NCBI GenBank assembly: GCA_030706465.1
Contig: JAUZOM010000002.1
Span: 1-58,397 of the forward strand
Source of the DNA: Bacteroidota bacterium
Lineage (GTDB): Bacteria; Bacteroidota; Bacteroidia; Bacteroidales; Paludibacteraceae
DNA length: 58,397 nucleotides
Direction: 5' to 3'
Part shown: positions 1 to 8,741 of the stretch, in pieces
How positions within the stretch are numbered: the stretch's first letter is position 1
How the letters are laid out: each line of letters starts with the position of its first letter
Translations under genes and position numbers: made by a program
The notes under the pieces: model-generated
Told to the model about the DNA's origin: nothing
The model's input: the letters and a program-made list of their open reading frames with translations, nothing else
Databases searched by the model: none

Positions 1-1
1 G

Positions 2-460
2 GATGTACACCTGGGTAAACTGGCCCGTTACCTTCGGATGTTGGGGTTTGATACACAGTACCAGAATGATAATGACGATCATGAGATTATCCGGATTTCT
101 CTCGATGAGCATCGGATTATCCTAACGCGGGATGTTGGGCTCTTAAAAGTAAAATCGGTATCCCATGCTTATTTTATACGGGACCAGAACCCAAAAGCTC
201 AGTTAGCCGAAGTTCTGAATCATTTCGATTTGTATCAAGCCATCGATCCCTTTAACCGTTGTGTAAAATGTAATGGAAAAGTAGAGAAAGTAAAAAAAGA
301 AGAAATAATCCTACAACTCGAGCCCCTGACTATAAAGTATTTCAACCACTTTACCCGATGCACCAACTGCCACACTATTTTTTGGGAAGGTTCGCATTTC
401 GATCGTATGCAACGCTTTATCAACACGATCCAGAATCCTGTAGAAAAGACAGAATCCTGA
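2..460 (+). CDS. Mut7-C RNase domain protein, 5' end outside the window
   Basis: The reading frame is open from base 2, so the gene begins upstream of the window. The first visible residues, DVHLGKLARYLRMLGFDT, lie before the first in-frame ATG at 38 and are the conserved opening block of Mut7-C (PIN-like) proteins, so the ATG at 38 is not the true start. The acidic and arginine-rich segment DEHRIILTRDVGLL follows, then a C-terminal zinc-ribbon-like part with two CxxC pairs (CVKC near residue 88 and CTNC near residue 120 of the visible part). The family is predicted to be a nuclease acting on RNA; the substrate is unknown. Many family members carry an N-terminal ubiquitin-like domain, which cannot be checked here. 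Confidence 0.85.
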   Translation, partial: DVHLGKLARYLRMLGFDTQYQNDNDDHEIIRISLDEHRIILTRDVGLLKVKSVSHAYFIRDQNPKAQLAEVLNHFDLYQAIDPFNRCVKCNGKVEKVKKEEIILQLEPLTIKYFNHFTRCTNCHTIFWEGSHFDRMQRFINTIQNPVEKTES

Positions 461-551
461 AAGTTGACAGAACTGTTTCAGGCAGATTTATCCCGCGTAT
501 ACCAGTTCACAGATCCGGGCGAAAACAAATTAATCAGTCAATTACCACGAG

Positions 552-1961
552 TCAATTCTTTTTCAACGATTGATAAATCACTTCTTGTATCTTGGTGCGG
601 ATCCCCATCCTGGCCAGTTTATTTCCTCCGTCGTTGGGATACGTCCGGTTGCTCAGAAAAACATAGACCAAATCATTAACCGGATCGACCCAGCAACAGG
701 TCCCGGTATAACCGGTATGGCCATAGACGGACTTTGGTGCGGAAATGCAACAGGGGCTATGCATTGGATTTGCCGGAACCGGTTTGTCATAGCCCAGTCC
801 GCGTCTTCCGCTGTTCGAAGTGGTGGTTGTGAAGAGCCTGCATGTTTCTTTGCTCAGGTAGCGTTTCCCATCCAATTCACCCTGGTTGAGGATCATCTGA
901 TACACGGCAGCCACATCCCGGGCAGTAGCAAATAAACCGGCATTACCCGAGACTCCACCCAGAAAGGCTGCATCCGGATCGTGCACGTAGCCCTGTATAA
1001 CTCCGTTACGCAGGTAATCGGTTTTTAACGTTGGTGCCACATCTTCCTTTCTATGCGTCCTTAAAGGCAGGTAAACCATGTTGGCCAGCTTCATCGGGGT
1101 ATAATATTCCTTGTCCAGGAAAGCATCCATCGACATACCGCTGATCGTTTCCACGATTTCCTTCAACAAAATAAAGTTTATGCAACTGTACAGATACGTT
1201 TTGCTCTTTAGGGGAGCATTGGCAATCATCTGCATGGCTGCCTGATGGAAACGATTGGTCAGATAAAAGCTGTCCGATACCTGCGAGGTATAGTCAGCAG
1301 TTGGAATTTTGGAGGCCCAGTCTTCTTTGTACAGAAATGTTTTTCCAACCACCCTGTTACCATTCTTTCGAACAGAAGGTGTCGTATTCTTCATTGAGGC
1401 CAGGCTTTTTTCAATTACCAGCCGATAAAATGGGAGGCCTGCCGGCAAGCCCGATTCATGAAACAGCAGTTCCTTTATCGTTATATTTTCCTTGTTCGTA
1501 CCCTGCAGAAAAGTAAGATACCGGGCGGCCTTATCGTTCAGTTTAAGTTTGCCGGCATCATACAGTTTCATGATTCCCAGTAAGGTACCGGTGGTTTTTG
1601 ACAGGGAAGCCAGGTCATACAGGGTGGTTGGTTTCACCTTTTGCGCCTGTTCGTAGGTGTAGTATCCGAAGCATTTGTTATAAACCGGCTTGCCTTCTTT
1701 CATTACCAATACCTGACATCCGGGGAAAGCTCTGGCTTTCAGGCCATCCCTGACAATGGAATCAATGCGGCCCAATGCAACAGCATTCATCCCAACATCC
1801 GCTGGGGAATAAACTGTTGATGCAGATGGAATGAAGGTGTTCCTTTCAGTGACAGGAGAAGCTGTTTCGAATCGAGTACCTGCTAAAAGGTTATTCCCTG
1901 CCTGGTCCGTCATAAAAATGGAAAACAGGAAGGCAAGGATTGTTGCGAGTTGCTTTTTCAT
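552..1961 (-). CDS. secreted serine hydrolase, beta-lactamase/class C esterase family
   Basis: A 469-residue protein with an N-terminal signal peptide (MKKQLATILAFLFSIF). I start it at 1961 rather than at the upstream ATG at 1994 because the signal peptide begins there. The class C beta-lactamase/PBP motif set is visible: SxxK as S119-L-S-K122 in DLASLSK, a tyrosine motif Y258-S-C (YxN in most relatives), and H415-T-G followed by YTGT in place of KTG. This pattern fits esterase- or D-Ala-D-Ala peptidase-like enzymes (EstB/AmpH-type) better than a true beta-lactamase. The export signal places it in the periplasm or envelope. It stands alone, 257 bp downstream of the methyltransferase gene. The substrate is not evident. 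Confidence 0.85.
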   Translation of the reverse strand: MKKQLATILAFLFSIFMTDQAGNNLLAGTRFETASPVTERNTFIPSASTVYSPADVGMNAVALGRIDSIVRDGLKARAFPGCQVLVMKEGKPVYNKCFGYYTYEQAQKVKPTTLYDLASLSKTTGTLLGIMKLYDAGKLKLNDKAARYLTFLQGTNKENITIKELLFHESGLPAGLPFYRLVIEKSLASMKNTTPSVRKNGNRVVGKTFLYKEDWASKIPTADYTSQVSDSFYLTNRFHQAAMQMIANAPLKSKTYLYSCINFILLKEIVETISGMSMDAFLDKEYYTPMKLANMVYLPLRTHRKEDVAPTLKTDYLRNGVIQGYVHDPDAAFLGGVSGNAGLFATARDVAAVYQMILNQGELDGKRYLSKETCRLFTTTTSNSGRRGLGYDKPVPANPMHSPCCISAPKSVYGHTGYTGTCCWVDPVNDLVYVFLSNRTYPNDGGNKLARMGIRTKIQEVIYQSLKKN

Positions 1962-2218
1962 AGTGATGTGTTTTTTGGAAACTTTGCCGGACAATTAAGC
2001 GTTAACTACGCCCAAGAGCTTCCTTTTTCCGCTCTGCAAATATAACATCAACAAAAAGATAATGAACCTGATTCCATATTAAGACAGTATAATTATTGCT
2101 AATTTACCGGCATGCGAAGTTATCTATCCTGAAAATTTGGACAGACAGCCTTTAATCCTGAAATAAAAGCACCAATCCCAAACATTGTAATTATCCTTAA
2201 CGCTATGAACAGGAATTT

Positions 2219-2872
2219 TCATTTTCGTTCCATAAAAACGTAGTTTGCAAGATGAGATCCGGATTTACCACTGATCTCTATGGTTTTTAATTCTTTTATG
2301 TTGAAGCAGGAATCGAAAAGATCCCTCAGTTCTTCCTCAGAGGACAAATACAACGTGGTACCCAGCCGGGTTTCCCTGTATTTCCCGGAACCACTGAACT
2401 GAGTGTCCTTCTCACTAAAACAAACTGAAAGATACTTTCCTCCCGGATGAAGAATGCTGTACACATTCTCAACATATTGTTTCCTTTTCTCCGGGAAAAC
2501 ATGATGCAACACTTCCCAGTCATAGGCAAAGTCAAAAGCTTCGGTCATTTCCTTCAAATCTCCCAGGATATTGGCAATCCGGAAATGGCAGGTAACCCCT
2601 TTTTTCAGTGCGTTTTCCCGGGCCATCTGTATGGCTGTTGGTGAAATGTCAACCCCTGTAACATCAAATCCTAATCCGGCAAAATAAACAGCCTGATTAC
2701 CTGCGCCACAACCCATATCAATTGTCTTGCAAGGTTTCACTTTCCCGCTTTCCACCAGCCCGACTAAAGCCTCCGGCGGAACCTCACAATTCCAGGGAAT
2801 CTCTTCCGGAGGCATATTCCTGTAAATTTCATCCATCTCCCCGGGAGGTATGTGTTTCTGTGGATTATCCAT
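2219..2872 (-). CDS. class I SAM-dependent methyltransferase
   Basis: A 217-residue cytoplasmic protein with a Rossmann methyltransferase fold. Motif I is IDMGCGAGNQ (residues 51-60, D52 G54 G56), followed by an acidic end of strand 2 in VTGVDIS (71-77) and the motif IV-like segment AFDFAYDWEVLHHV. The methyl acceptor is not evident; the closest general type is the thiopurine/TehB-like small-molecule methyltransferases. It is the last gene of a probable four-gene minus-strand unit (thioesterase, HD protein, acetyltransferase, methyltransferase), with 78 bp to the gene before it. Confidence 0.8.
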   Translation of the reverse strand: MDNPQKHIPPGEMDEIYRNMPPEEIPWNCEVPPEALVGLVESGKVKPCKTIDMGCGAGNQAVYFAGLGFDVTGVDISPTAIQMARENALKKGVTCHFRIANILGDLKEMTEAFDFAYDWEVLHHVFPEKRKQYVENVYSILHPGGKYLSVCFSEKDTQFSGSGKYRETRLGTTLYLSSEEELRDLFDSCFNIKELKTIEISGKSGSHLANYVFMERK

Positions 2873-2950
2873 CGAATTATTTGATTGAGTTATTTGATTC
2901 CCGTGCTTTCTTTTGTTGGACTATTTAAACTAATCACAGGCCAACTAAAT

Positions 2951-3400
2951 TCAGATTTTCTTTTCAAAACAGACGCTGTTTTCAACGTTTCCGTACTGCC
3001 CGTAATTTGGAATCCTCTTGTATTGATTCTTTTCATAGAGCCTGATAGCTTCCGGTTGCCTTTTACCTGTTTCCAACACACACTTTTTATAGCCAAGTTC
3101 CCTGCACCAGATTTCCAATTCCTTTAATATCCCGGAAGCAATGCCCTTGCCTCGCATGCCCGGCAGAACGAACATCCGCTTAACTTCCATGGCCTCGTTG
3201 GAATATTCTTTGATGGCACCACAACCTACCGGTTTGTCTTGGTCATAAGCCACAACAACCTGGTTAATCTGATCTGTTTTGTTGAATTGTGCATAAAATA
3301 TATGATCTTCACCATCAAGCATTTTCAATTCGTTATCCAGATCACTCACCAGCTCCTGAAAGTCTTTGTCGGCAGAATCTGTTCTTTTTATACCCATCAT
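2951..3400 (-). CDS. GNAT family N-acetyltransferase
   Basis: A 149-residue protein. The acetyl-CoA binding motif A is clear: VKRMFVLPGMRGKGIASG (residues 73-90) with the R-x-x-G-x-G/A pyrophosphate loop at R83-G-K-G-I-A88. The C-terminal part, ETGKRQPEAIRLYEKNQY, matches the motif B region in which a tyrosine usually assists catalysis. The amine substrate cannot be inferred. There are 32 bp to the upstream HD gene on the same strand, consistent with co-transcription. Confidence 0.85.
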   Translation of the reverse strand: MMGIKRTDSADKDFQELVSDLDNELKMLDGEDHIFYAQFNKTDQINQVVVAYDQDKPVGCGAIKEYSNEAMEVKRMFVLPGMRGKGIASGILKELEIWCRELGYKKCVLETGKRQPEAIRLYEKNQYKRIPNYGQYGNVENSVCFEKKI

Positions 3401-3432
3401 GGTCCGGTCTATTCAGGTTCGTTTTTTGTATA

Positions 3433-4053
3433 TCAAACCATTTTCTTTTTCAGGATACCCTTATCAACACTTTCGTTGATCAGTTTTTCAGCATAATTCC
3501 AAATTGATGCAGAAGCATTTTTAATGATCTTTTTCTTGTTAAAAACCTGTTGGTAATCCACATTATATTCTCTCCAGGTTCCACCGTTATTTGATGTATT
3601 TTGCAGTAGCGGTTCAAACCGATCCATTGACTTTGCAAATTTTGCTTCATTCGTTGCACCTTCTTCAAATTCCTCCCAAATTGCAATTAATTCTTCAGCC
3701 TGTTCCGCCGGTAGGAGTCCGAAAATTCTCTTAGCCGCAGTACGTTCTGCTTCCGTGTTGGTATGATTCTTGAACGTGTCATAAATAAATATGTCGCCGG
3801 CATCAATCTCTACAATGTCGTGTATTAAAACCATCTTTAAAACTCTTAGCACATCTATCGGTTTATCAGCCTGTTCAGCCAGCACGATAGTCATCAAGGC
3901 TAAATGCCAGCAATGCTCGGCATCATTTTCGTGTCGGTCACTGTTGAATAACCTGGTTTTTCGTTCAATATACTTAATTTTGTCAATCTCCTGAATGAAA
4001 TTTATTTGTTTCTGTAAACTGTCATCAAGGCGGATTTTTTCTATACCTCTCAT
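3433..4053 (-). CDS. HD-domain phosphohydrolase (YfbR-like)
   Basis: A 206-residue HD-superfamily metal hydrolase. Metal and catalytic residues appear in order: H41 in RHENDAEH, E46-H47, the H78-D79 doublet in MVLIHDIVEIDAGD (with E82 and D84), and a late acidic residue in AKSMDRFEP. The arrangement matches small stand-alone HD hydrolases related to the 5'-deoxynucleotidase YfbR; a nucleotide monophosphate substrate is an inference from the family. Its start lies 16 bp after the thioesterase stop, so the two genes are probably co-transcribed. Confidence 0.8.
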   Translation of the reverse strand: MRGIEKIRLDDSLQKQINFIQEIDKIKYIERKTRLFNSDRHENDAEHCWHLALMTIVLAEQADKPIDVLRVLKMVLIHDIVEIDAGDIFIYDTFKNHTNTEAERTAAKRIFGLLPAEQAEELIAIWEEFEEGATNEAKFAKSMDRFEPLLQNTSNNGGTWREYNVDYQQVFNKKKIIKNASASIWNYAEKLINESVDKGILKKKMV

Positions 4054-4069
4054 AAATTTTCCATCGTGC

Positions 4070-4519
4070 TTAATTGTTACTTTCTACGTTGCGAAGTTCC
4101 TGATTACCTTCAAAGTCCGCCATAGCCTTTCTCCATTCATCAGAAATGGGACGGGAGGTTTTAGTTTTTGCATCATAGCAAACCATTACCGTCTGACAGA
4201 TACACTTTACTTCGTTTGTATCCACGTCGATCAGTTGCTGCAAGAGTTTAAAGCTTTTATTTCCTATTTTTACCACAGCAGTCTCCACGGCAACATTTTC
4301 TCCCGGGTATACCGGAAGCAGAAAGCTTACCTGAATATTGGCAATTACAACACCGACCTCCTTACTGACACTCACCTCGGGCATTACCTCACTGAAATAG
4401 GAGGTCTTACCCAAATCGTAGAATGAAAAGTATACCGAGTTATTCACATGTCCCAATGCGTCGAAGTCATTAAAACGTAGCTGGATAGGCGTTGTATGAT
4501 TGAATTTAATTTTGTCCAT
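4070..4519 (-). CDS. acyl-CoA thioesterase, hotdog (4HBT) family
   Basis: A 149-residue hotdog-fold protein carrying the thioesterase signature DFDALGHVNN (residues 18-27, with D20 and H24), typical of YbgC/FadM-like acyl-CoA thioesterases. An upstream in-frame ATG at 4588 exists, but the promoter elements at 4542-4573 fall between it and MDKIKF, so I start at 4519. It is the first gene of a probable four-gene minus-strand unit with the HD hydrolase, acetyltransferase and methyltransferase. The acyl substrate is not evident. Confidence 0.85.
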   Translation of the reverse strand: MDKIKFNHTTPIQLRFNDFDALGHVNNSVYFSFYDLGKTSYFSEVMPEVSVSKEVGVVIANIQVSFLLPVYPGENVAVETAVVKIGNKSFKLLQQLIDVDTNEVKCICQTVMVCYDAKTKTSRPISDEWRKAMADFEGNQELRNVESNN

Positions 4520-4541
4520 ATAATGATTGATTTGTTTTATG

Positions 4542-4573
4542 CAAAAATACGCATTTTTAAATCTATTTGCAAA
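4542..4573 (-). promoter_or_regulatory. Bacteroidetes-type promoter of the thioesterase unit
   Basis: On the minus strand, TTTG (4570-4573) and TATTTTTG (4542-4549) are separated by 20 bp. This is the -33/-7 pair TTTG-N19..21-TAnnTTTG used by the primary sigma factor of Bacteroidetes. The predicted transcript starts shortly before the ATG at 4519, so it supports that start over the one at 4588. Confidence 0.65.
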
Positions 4574-4943
4574 AAAATGACCTTTCACTTCTGGTAGTAT
4601 CTTTTTTGTTCGTTGAAAGATTGTAATGGGTAAAGATAGTAGCCCATTAGTTACTCTCGTATGATACAGGCATTAAAAAACTTTACCAGCCTCTCTTTTT
4701 GATCATTTAGTTCTTCTGTTATCCCATGAGAACTACTGCAACAATTATCGTTAACAAAAATAAAAATAGCAGGAAATATATCAATAACTCTTTTTCTTTA
4801 ATTAATTTTACCGGATTCAACCAGGAAGATAATTATCCGGAAGTTGATAAATACAGCTTACACTACAGAGACGCTGTAAATGAGCGATATCGTATTCCCT
4901 TATTTTAATTGAAATTAATAAATTGATATAAAACAGTATTACC
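4574..4943. other. AT-rich intergenic stretch between divergent genes
   Basis: This sequence separates the minus-strand thioesterase promoter from the plus-strand esterase. It contains a 60-codon open frame (4726-4908) without family resemblance that is probably chance. I see no RNA gene or strong hairpin. Confidence 0.4.
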
Positions 4944-5858
4944 ATGAATATTAGAACTAATAGTTTAAGTAAATCCCTACTTGTTATTGCTGCATGTATT
5001 GTTTTTCCCGGAACAAATGTTGGGTTCGCGAATGCACAACAAAGCACAAACCATCCAACTTCATCAGAGACTAAAGCAACAATGCCGGATCCGTCGAAGC
5101 CGGATTATGCTACCAATCCAAAAGAGGAATGGGAAAGACCTTTCGATTCTTTTAAATTCAATGTTTATAAAAAGGGTGATCATCAACTTCCTTACCGTCT
5201 CCATAGCCCGTCCGGATTGGAACGTGGAACGAAGTATCCATTGGTTCTTTTCATGCATGGAAATGGAGAAAGAGGATTAGACAACCGGGGACAATTCCTG
5301 CGTTTTGCCTGTTTTAAGTTCTGGGAAAAATATCCATGTTATGTGCTGGCACCACAATGCCCACCCAAGGCAGACAATATCCCGAACTCCCAACTGGTCT
5401 GGGTGGATACTCCCTACGGTGCTCCGGAGCATACCATGAAAGCCTCACCAACCTGGCCGATGGATTTGACTATTGAATTGCTGAATAAAGTTATCAGGGA
5501 AAATAAAATAGACTGCGATCGTGTCTATGTAACCGGACTCTCCATGGGCGGTTTTGCAACCTGGGAACTTATTCAGCGCTTCCCCGGAAAATTTGCCGCA
5601 GCAATTCCTGTTTGCGGGGGTGGGGATGTAGCCTTTGCCTCCCAATTGACGAATCTTCCCCTGTGGGCCTTTCATGGTGGAGCCGACAGAACTGTCCCGG
5701 TAGAGCGTTCACGAAATATGGTGGAGAAAATAAAACAAGCAGGCGGACATCCACTATACACGGAGTATCCAAACGTTGACCATGATTCCTGGGGACGTAC
5801 CTATGCTAATCCGGAAGTATGGGACTGGTTGTTTAACCAGTCTAAAAGTAAAAAATAG
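4944..5858 (+). CDS. secreted alpha/beta-hydrolase (CE1/feruloyl-esterase-like)
   Basis: A 304-residue exported alpha/beta-hydrolase. Residues 1-31 form a signal peptide ending near FANAQQ. The oxyanion region is LFMHGNGERG (102-111), the nucleophile elbow GLSMGG has S200, and the likely acid and base are D248 (HGGADRTVP) and H280 (VDHDSWG), completing the triad. The order and the D-R-V-Y-V-T-G-L-S-M-G-G strand match the prolyl-oligopeptidase-like 'phospholipase/carboxylesterase' proteins often found with plant polysaccharide enzymes (CE1-like). Removal of acyl or feruloyl groups from hemicellulose is plausible, but no polysaccharide locus is adjacent. Confidence 0.8.
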   Translation: MNIRTNSLSKSLLVIAACIVFPGTNVGFANAQQSTNHPTSSETKATMPDPSKPDYATNPKEEWERPFDSFKFNVYKKGDHQLPYRLHSPSGLERGTKYPLVLFMHGNGERGLDNRGQFLRFACFKFWEKYPCYVLAPQCPPKADNIPNSQLVWVDTPYGAPEHTMKASPTWPMDLTIELLNKVIRENKIDCDRVYVTGLSMGGFATWELIQRFPGKFAAAIPVCGGGDVAFASQLTNLPLWAFHGGADRTVPVERSRNMVEKIKQAGGHPLYTEYPNVDHDSWGRTYANPEVWDWLFNQSKSKK

Positions 5859-6039
5859 TGTGCTTACTGTTTCATTCTTTTTTACAAAGGAAATATCCTT
5901 CTATCGAGAGGATGAATAATTTGCATTTTTCCCCGCAGAATCAATAGCGAGAAGTAAATGTCGCGAAAATCAAATTAACTACTATTGTCAAAGGCGATTA
6001 TTTGTTTTTTCTCTGCGAATAACCTATTAACTACATAAA

Positions 6040-6714
6040 ATGATCGGAACACTTGTCAATGCCGGAGCCGTAATTGCAGGCGGAATCGTCGGTTTACTGC
6101 TTAAAAAGAACATGCCGGGACGTATTACCACTATTTATTTTCAGGCGGTGGGTCTGTTCACTATGGCGATTGGAATCAGCATGGTGTATAAAATGGAACA
6201 TATCCTGATCGTAGTAAGCAGCCTGGCTATCGGGTCGCTGTTGGGCGAATGGTGGAATCTGGAGGGCGGAGCCGGTAAACTAAGCGAATACTTTAAAAAC
6301 AAACTGCACATTGGGAGCGATAAATTCTCCGAAGGGTTGATTACAGCCTTTCTGCTTTTCTGTATCGGCTCCATGACGATACTGGGCGCTATTCAGGAAG
6401 GTACCGGGGGTTCACCCGATTTATTGATGACCAAATCGTTGATGGATGGTTTTTCTTCGATTTTGTTAGCCTCGGCTTTTGGCGTCGGGGTTGTTGTTTC
6501 GGCTATTCCATTGTTGATTTTTCAGGGAGGAATCACCTTGCTGGCCATGTATGCAGGTTCATTCTTTACACCCGCCATTATACAAGGGCTCACCAGTGTG
6601 GGGGGCATCCTGTTGATTGGGTTGGGTATCAATATCCTGGAAATAAAAAAACTACGCATCATGAATATGCTACCGGCGTTAATTATAGTAGCCATCTTGT
6701 TGTGGCTGATTTGA
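6040..6714 (+). CDS. DUF554 family membrane protein
   Basis: A 224-residue integral membrane protein. It opens with MIGTLVNAGAVIAGGIVG, the typical start of DUF554 (YdfK/YqgA) proteins, and contains the conserved FCIGSMTILGAIQEG segment around residue 107. About six or seven hydrophobic segments are visible. The function of the family is unknown, although it is often described as a possible transporter. It appears monocistronic: 181 bp to the esterase before it and 255 bp to the carboxylase genes after it. Confidence 0.85.
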   Translation: MIGTLVNAGAVIAGGIVGLLLKKNMPGRITTIYFQAVGLFTMAIGISMVYKMEHILIVVSSLAIGSLLGEWWNLEGGAGKLSEYFKNKLHIGSDKFSEGLITAFLLFCIGSMTILGAIQEGTGGSPDLLMTKSLMDGFSSILLASAFGVGVVVSAIPLLIFQGGITLLAMYAGSFFTPAIIQGLTSVGGILLIGLGINILEIKKLRIMNMLPALIIVAILLWLI

Positions 6715-6969
6715 GAGCCTCTTTTTATAAAAACCAAACGACTACCCGTTTTTCAGTCATATTCTACTTAAGCTATAGTATTTCAACGTAATATAATTAC
6801 GAAGTGATATAAATATTGTAATTTCAACTTTGCAAAAGGCTTTTACTAGTAATTTTGTTAGAACAAAAAACGTTCAGAATTGTTATTTATTTCTGACTGA
6901 TGCAGGATATTCCAACCTACTTATCCAGTATCCTTACCCCGTCATATTCTAACAACCCCAGTGTAAAAA

Positions 6970-8505
6970 ATGAACAAGAATGAAGTTTTTGAGCAGCGGA
7001 AAAAGGCGTTGCAGCAAATGGAAGCTAATGCAGCCGTCAAACAACATTTAAAAGGAAAACTCACTGCCCGCGAACGTATCACCGTTCTTTTTGATGAAGG
7101 TACATTTTTTGAATTCGATGCTTTTAATGAACCAGCCCAAAGTTCGTTGAGTGGAAAACAGTCTGCCTTTGGCGATGGAGTGGTGGTAGGACGGGGTTTA
7201 ATACAGGGACGGAGTGTGTTTGCCTATGCACAGGATTTTACTGTGTTAGGTGGCTCGTTGGGCTTTACCCATGGCAGTAAAATAGCCAAGGTGCAGGAAA
7301 TGGCGCTTAAACTGGGAGCCCCCATTGTAGGACTGATTGATTCCGGTGGAGCCCGGATACAGGAAGGAATGAAAAGCCTGGCAGCCTATGCAGCTATCTT
7401 TAGAAACAATGTCCGCTCATCGGGCATCATACCGCAAATCAGCATCATACTGGGCCCAGCTGCCGGAGGAGCTGTATACTCCCCGGCTTTGACCGATTTT
7501 ATTTTTATGACCAACCAGACTTCCTATATGTTTGTTACCGGTCCGGATGTAGTAAAAGAAGTTCTAAACCAGGATATCGACATGGAAAGCCTGGGAGGCG
7601 CCAATGTCCATGCCCAAAAAAGCGGGGTAGCTCATTTTGTTTACGATGATGAAGAACATGCCATCATGTATGCGCGCAAATTATTGTCGTATCTTCCTTC
7701 AAACAACTTTGAACCCACACCCATTGCTACTAATATACAATTCTACGAGTCAAGACAAGAATTTCTGAATAAAATTATTCCGGACGATACCAACCGTCCT
7801 TACGACATGAAAGAGATTATCAATATCCTTGTAGATAAAGATACTTTCTTTGAAGTTCACGAAAAATATGCTCAGAATATCTTGGTGGGTTTTGCACGCT
7901 TAGATGGCAAGACAATCGGAATCGTAGCCAACCAGCCTAAAGTAATGGCCGGAACACTGGATATTAACGCCAGTGTAAAAGGAGCCAGGTTTGTGCGCTT
8001 TTGTGATGCATTTAATATCCCATTATTGATTTTAGAAGATGTCCCTGGCTTTTTACCGGGAACCGAGCAGGAACACAGCGGAATAATACGTAATGGTGCT
8101 AAATTATTGTATGCTTTTTGCGAAGCCACAGTCCCTAAAATAACGGTAATTTTACGGAAGGCTTATGGCGGTGCCTATATTGTAATGAGCAGCAAAAATA
8201 CGGGCGGTGACTTTAACTTTGCCTGGCCAACAGCTGAGATTGCTGTTATGGGACCGGCAGGTGCCATTAAAATTGTAAACAGGGCAGAGTTATCGAAGGC
8301 AGAAAATAAGGCTCTGCTGGAGAAGACCCTGATAGAAAAATATAAGAACGATATTGCGAATCCCTATAAATCGGAAGAGCTAGGATTAATCGACGAAGTG
8401 ATTAATCCGTCCGATACCCGGAAGACATTGATTACCGCCTTTGACATCTTGTCCAATAAACAATATTCAAAACCAGAAAGAAAACATGGGAGTATACCGA
8501 TGTAA
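6970..8505 (+). CDS. acyl-CoA carboxylase, carboxyltransferase (beta) subunit, PccB/MmdA-like
   Basis: A 511-residue carboxyltransferase with the double crotonase fold. The N-terminal half carries DSGGARIQEGMKSL and GPAAGGAVYSPALTD; the C-terminal half carries VPGFLPGTEQEHSGIIRNGAKLL-type and KAYGGAYIVMSSK segments that hold the acyl-CoA and biotin sites. Length and motifs match propionyl-CoA carboxylase beta and methylmalonyl-CoA decarboxylase alpha, which sequence alone does not separate. The next two genes on the same strand encode a biotin carboxylase and a biotin carrier, which favours an ATP-dependent carboxylase over the sodium-pumping decarboxylase. The acceptor is probably propionyl-CoA or acetyl-CoA. 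Confidence 0.85.
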   Translation: MNKNEVFEQRKKALQQMEANAAVKQHLKGKLTARERITVLFDEGTFFEFDAFNEPAQSSLSGKQSAFGDGVVVGRGLIQGRSVFAYAQDFTVLGGSLGFTHGSKIAKVQEMALKLGAPIVGLIDSGGARIQEGMKSLAAYAAIFRNNVRSSGIIPQISIILGPAAGGAVYSPALTDFIFMTNQTSYMFVTGPDVVKEVLNQDIDMESLGGANVHAQKSGVAHFVYDDEEHAIMYARKLLSYLPSNNFEPTPIATNIQFYESRQEFLNKIIPDDTNRPYDMKEIINILVDKDTFFEVHEKYAQNILVGFARLDGKTIGIVANQPKVMAGTLDINASVKGARFVRFCDAFNIPLLILEDVPGFLPGTEQEHSGIIRNGAKLLYAFCEATVPKITVILRKAYGGAYIVMSSKNTGGDFNFAWPTAEIAVMGPAGAIKIVNRAELSKAENKALLEKTLIEKYKNDIANPYKSEELGLIDEVINPSDTRKTLITAFDILSNKQYSKPERKHGSIPM

Positions 8506-8522
8506 AACGTTACTTGCTACGC

Positions 8523-8718
8523 GTTATTAATAGTTATTTACCTTCGGTATCATTCATTTTATGTTATTAGCTTCACGAAATTAACTATTGTTCACTTTAA
8601 GCGTTATTTATTAATATATTCGAAGGAGCAAATAAAATGATTGAATGGGGAAGTGGATAACACAAAAGAGATAACAGCACGAAGTAAATAACGCCTAAAG
8701 CAAATAACTATTAATAAC
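8523..8718. repeat. 17-bp perfect inverted repeat flanking the carboxyltransferase-biotin carboxylase spacer
   Basis: GTTATTAATAGTTATTT at 8523-8539 recurs as its exact reverse complement at 8702-8718, with about 160 bp between. The spacer is rich in further GTTATTWA-like words on both strands (for example GCGTTATTTA variants). It could fold as a long weak hairpin in the mRNA, or be remnant repeat sequence. No coding potential is visible. Confidence 0.6.
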
Positions 8719-8741
8719 ACAAGGTAAATAACAATATAAGA

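Noticed and set aside
4726-4908. 60-codon open frame as a gene
   Set aside because: AT-rich, low-complexity sequence with no family likeness and no promoter; it lies just upstream of the esterase start.
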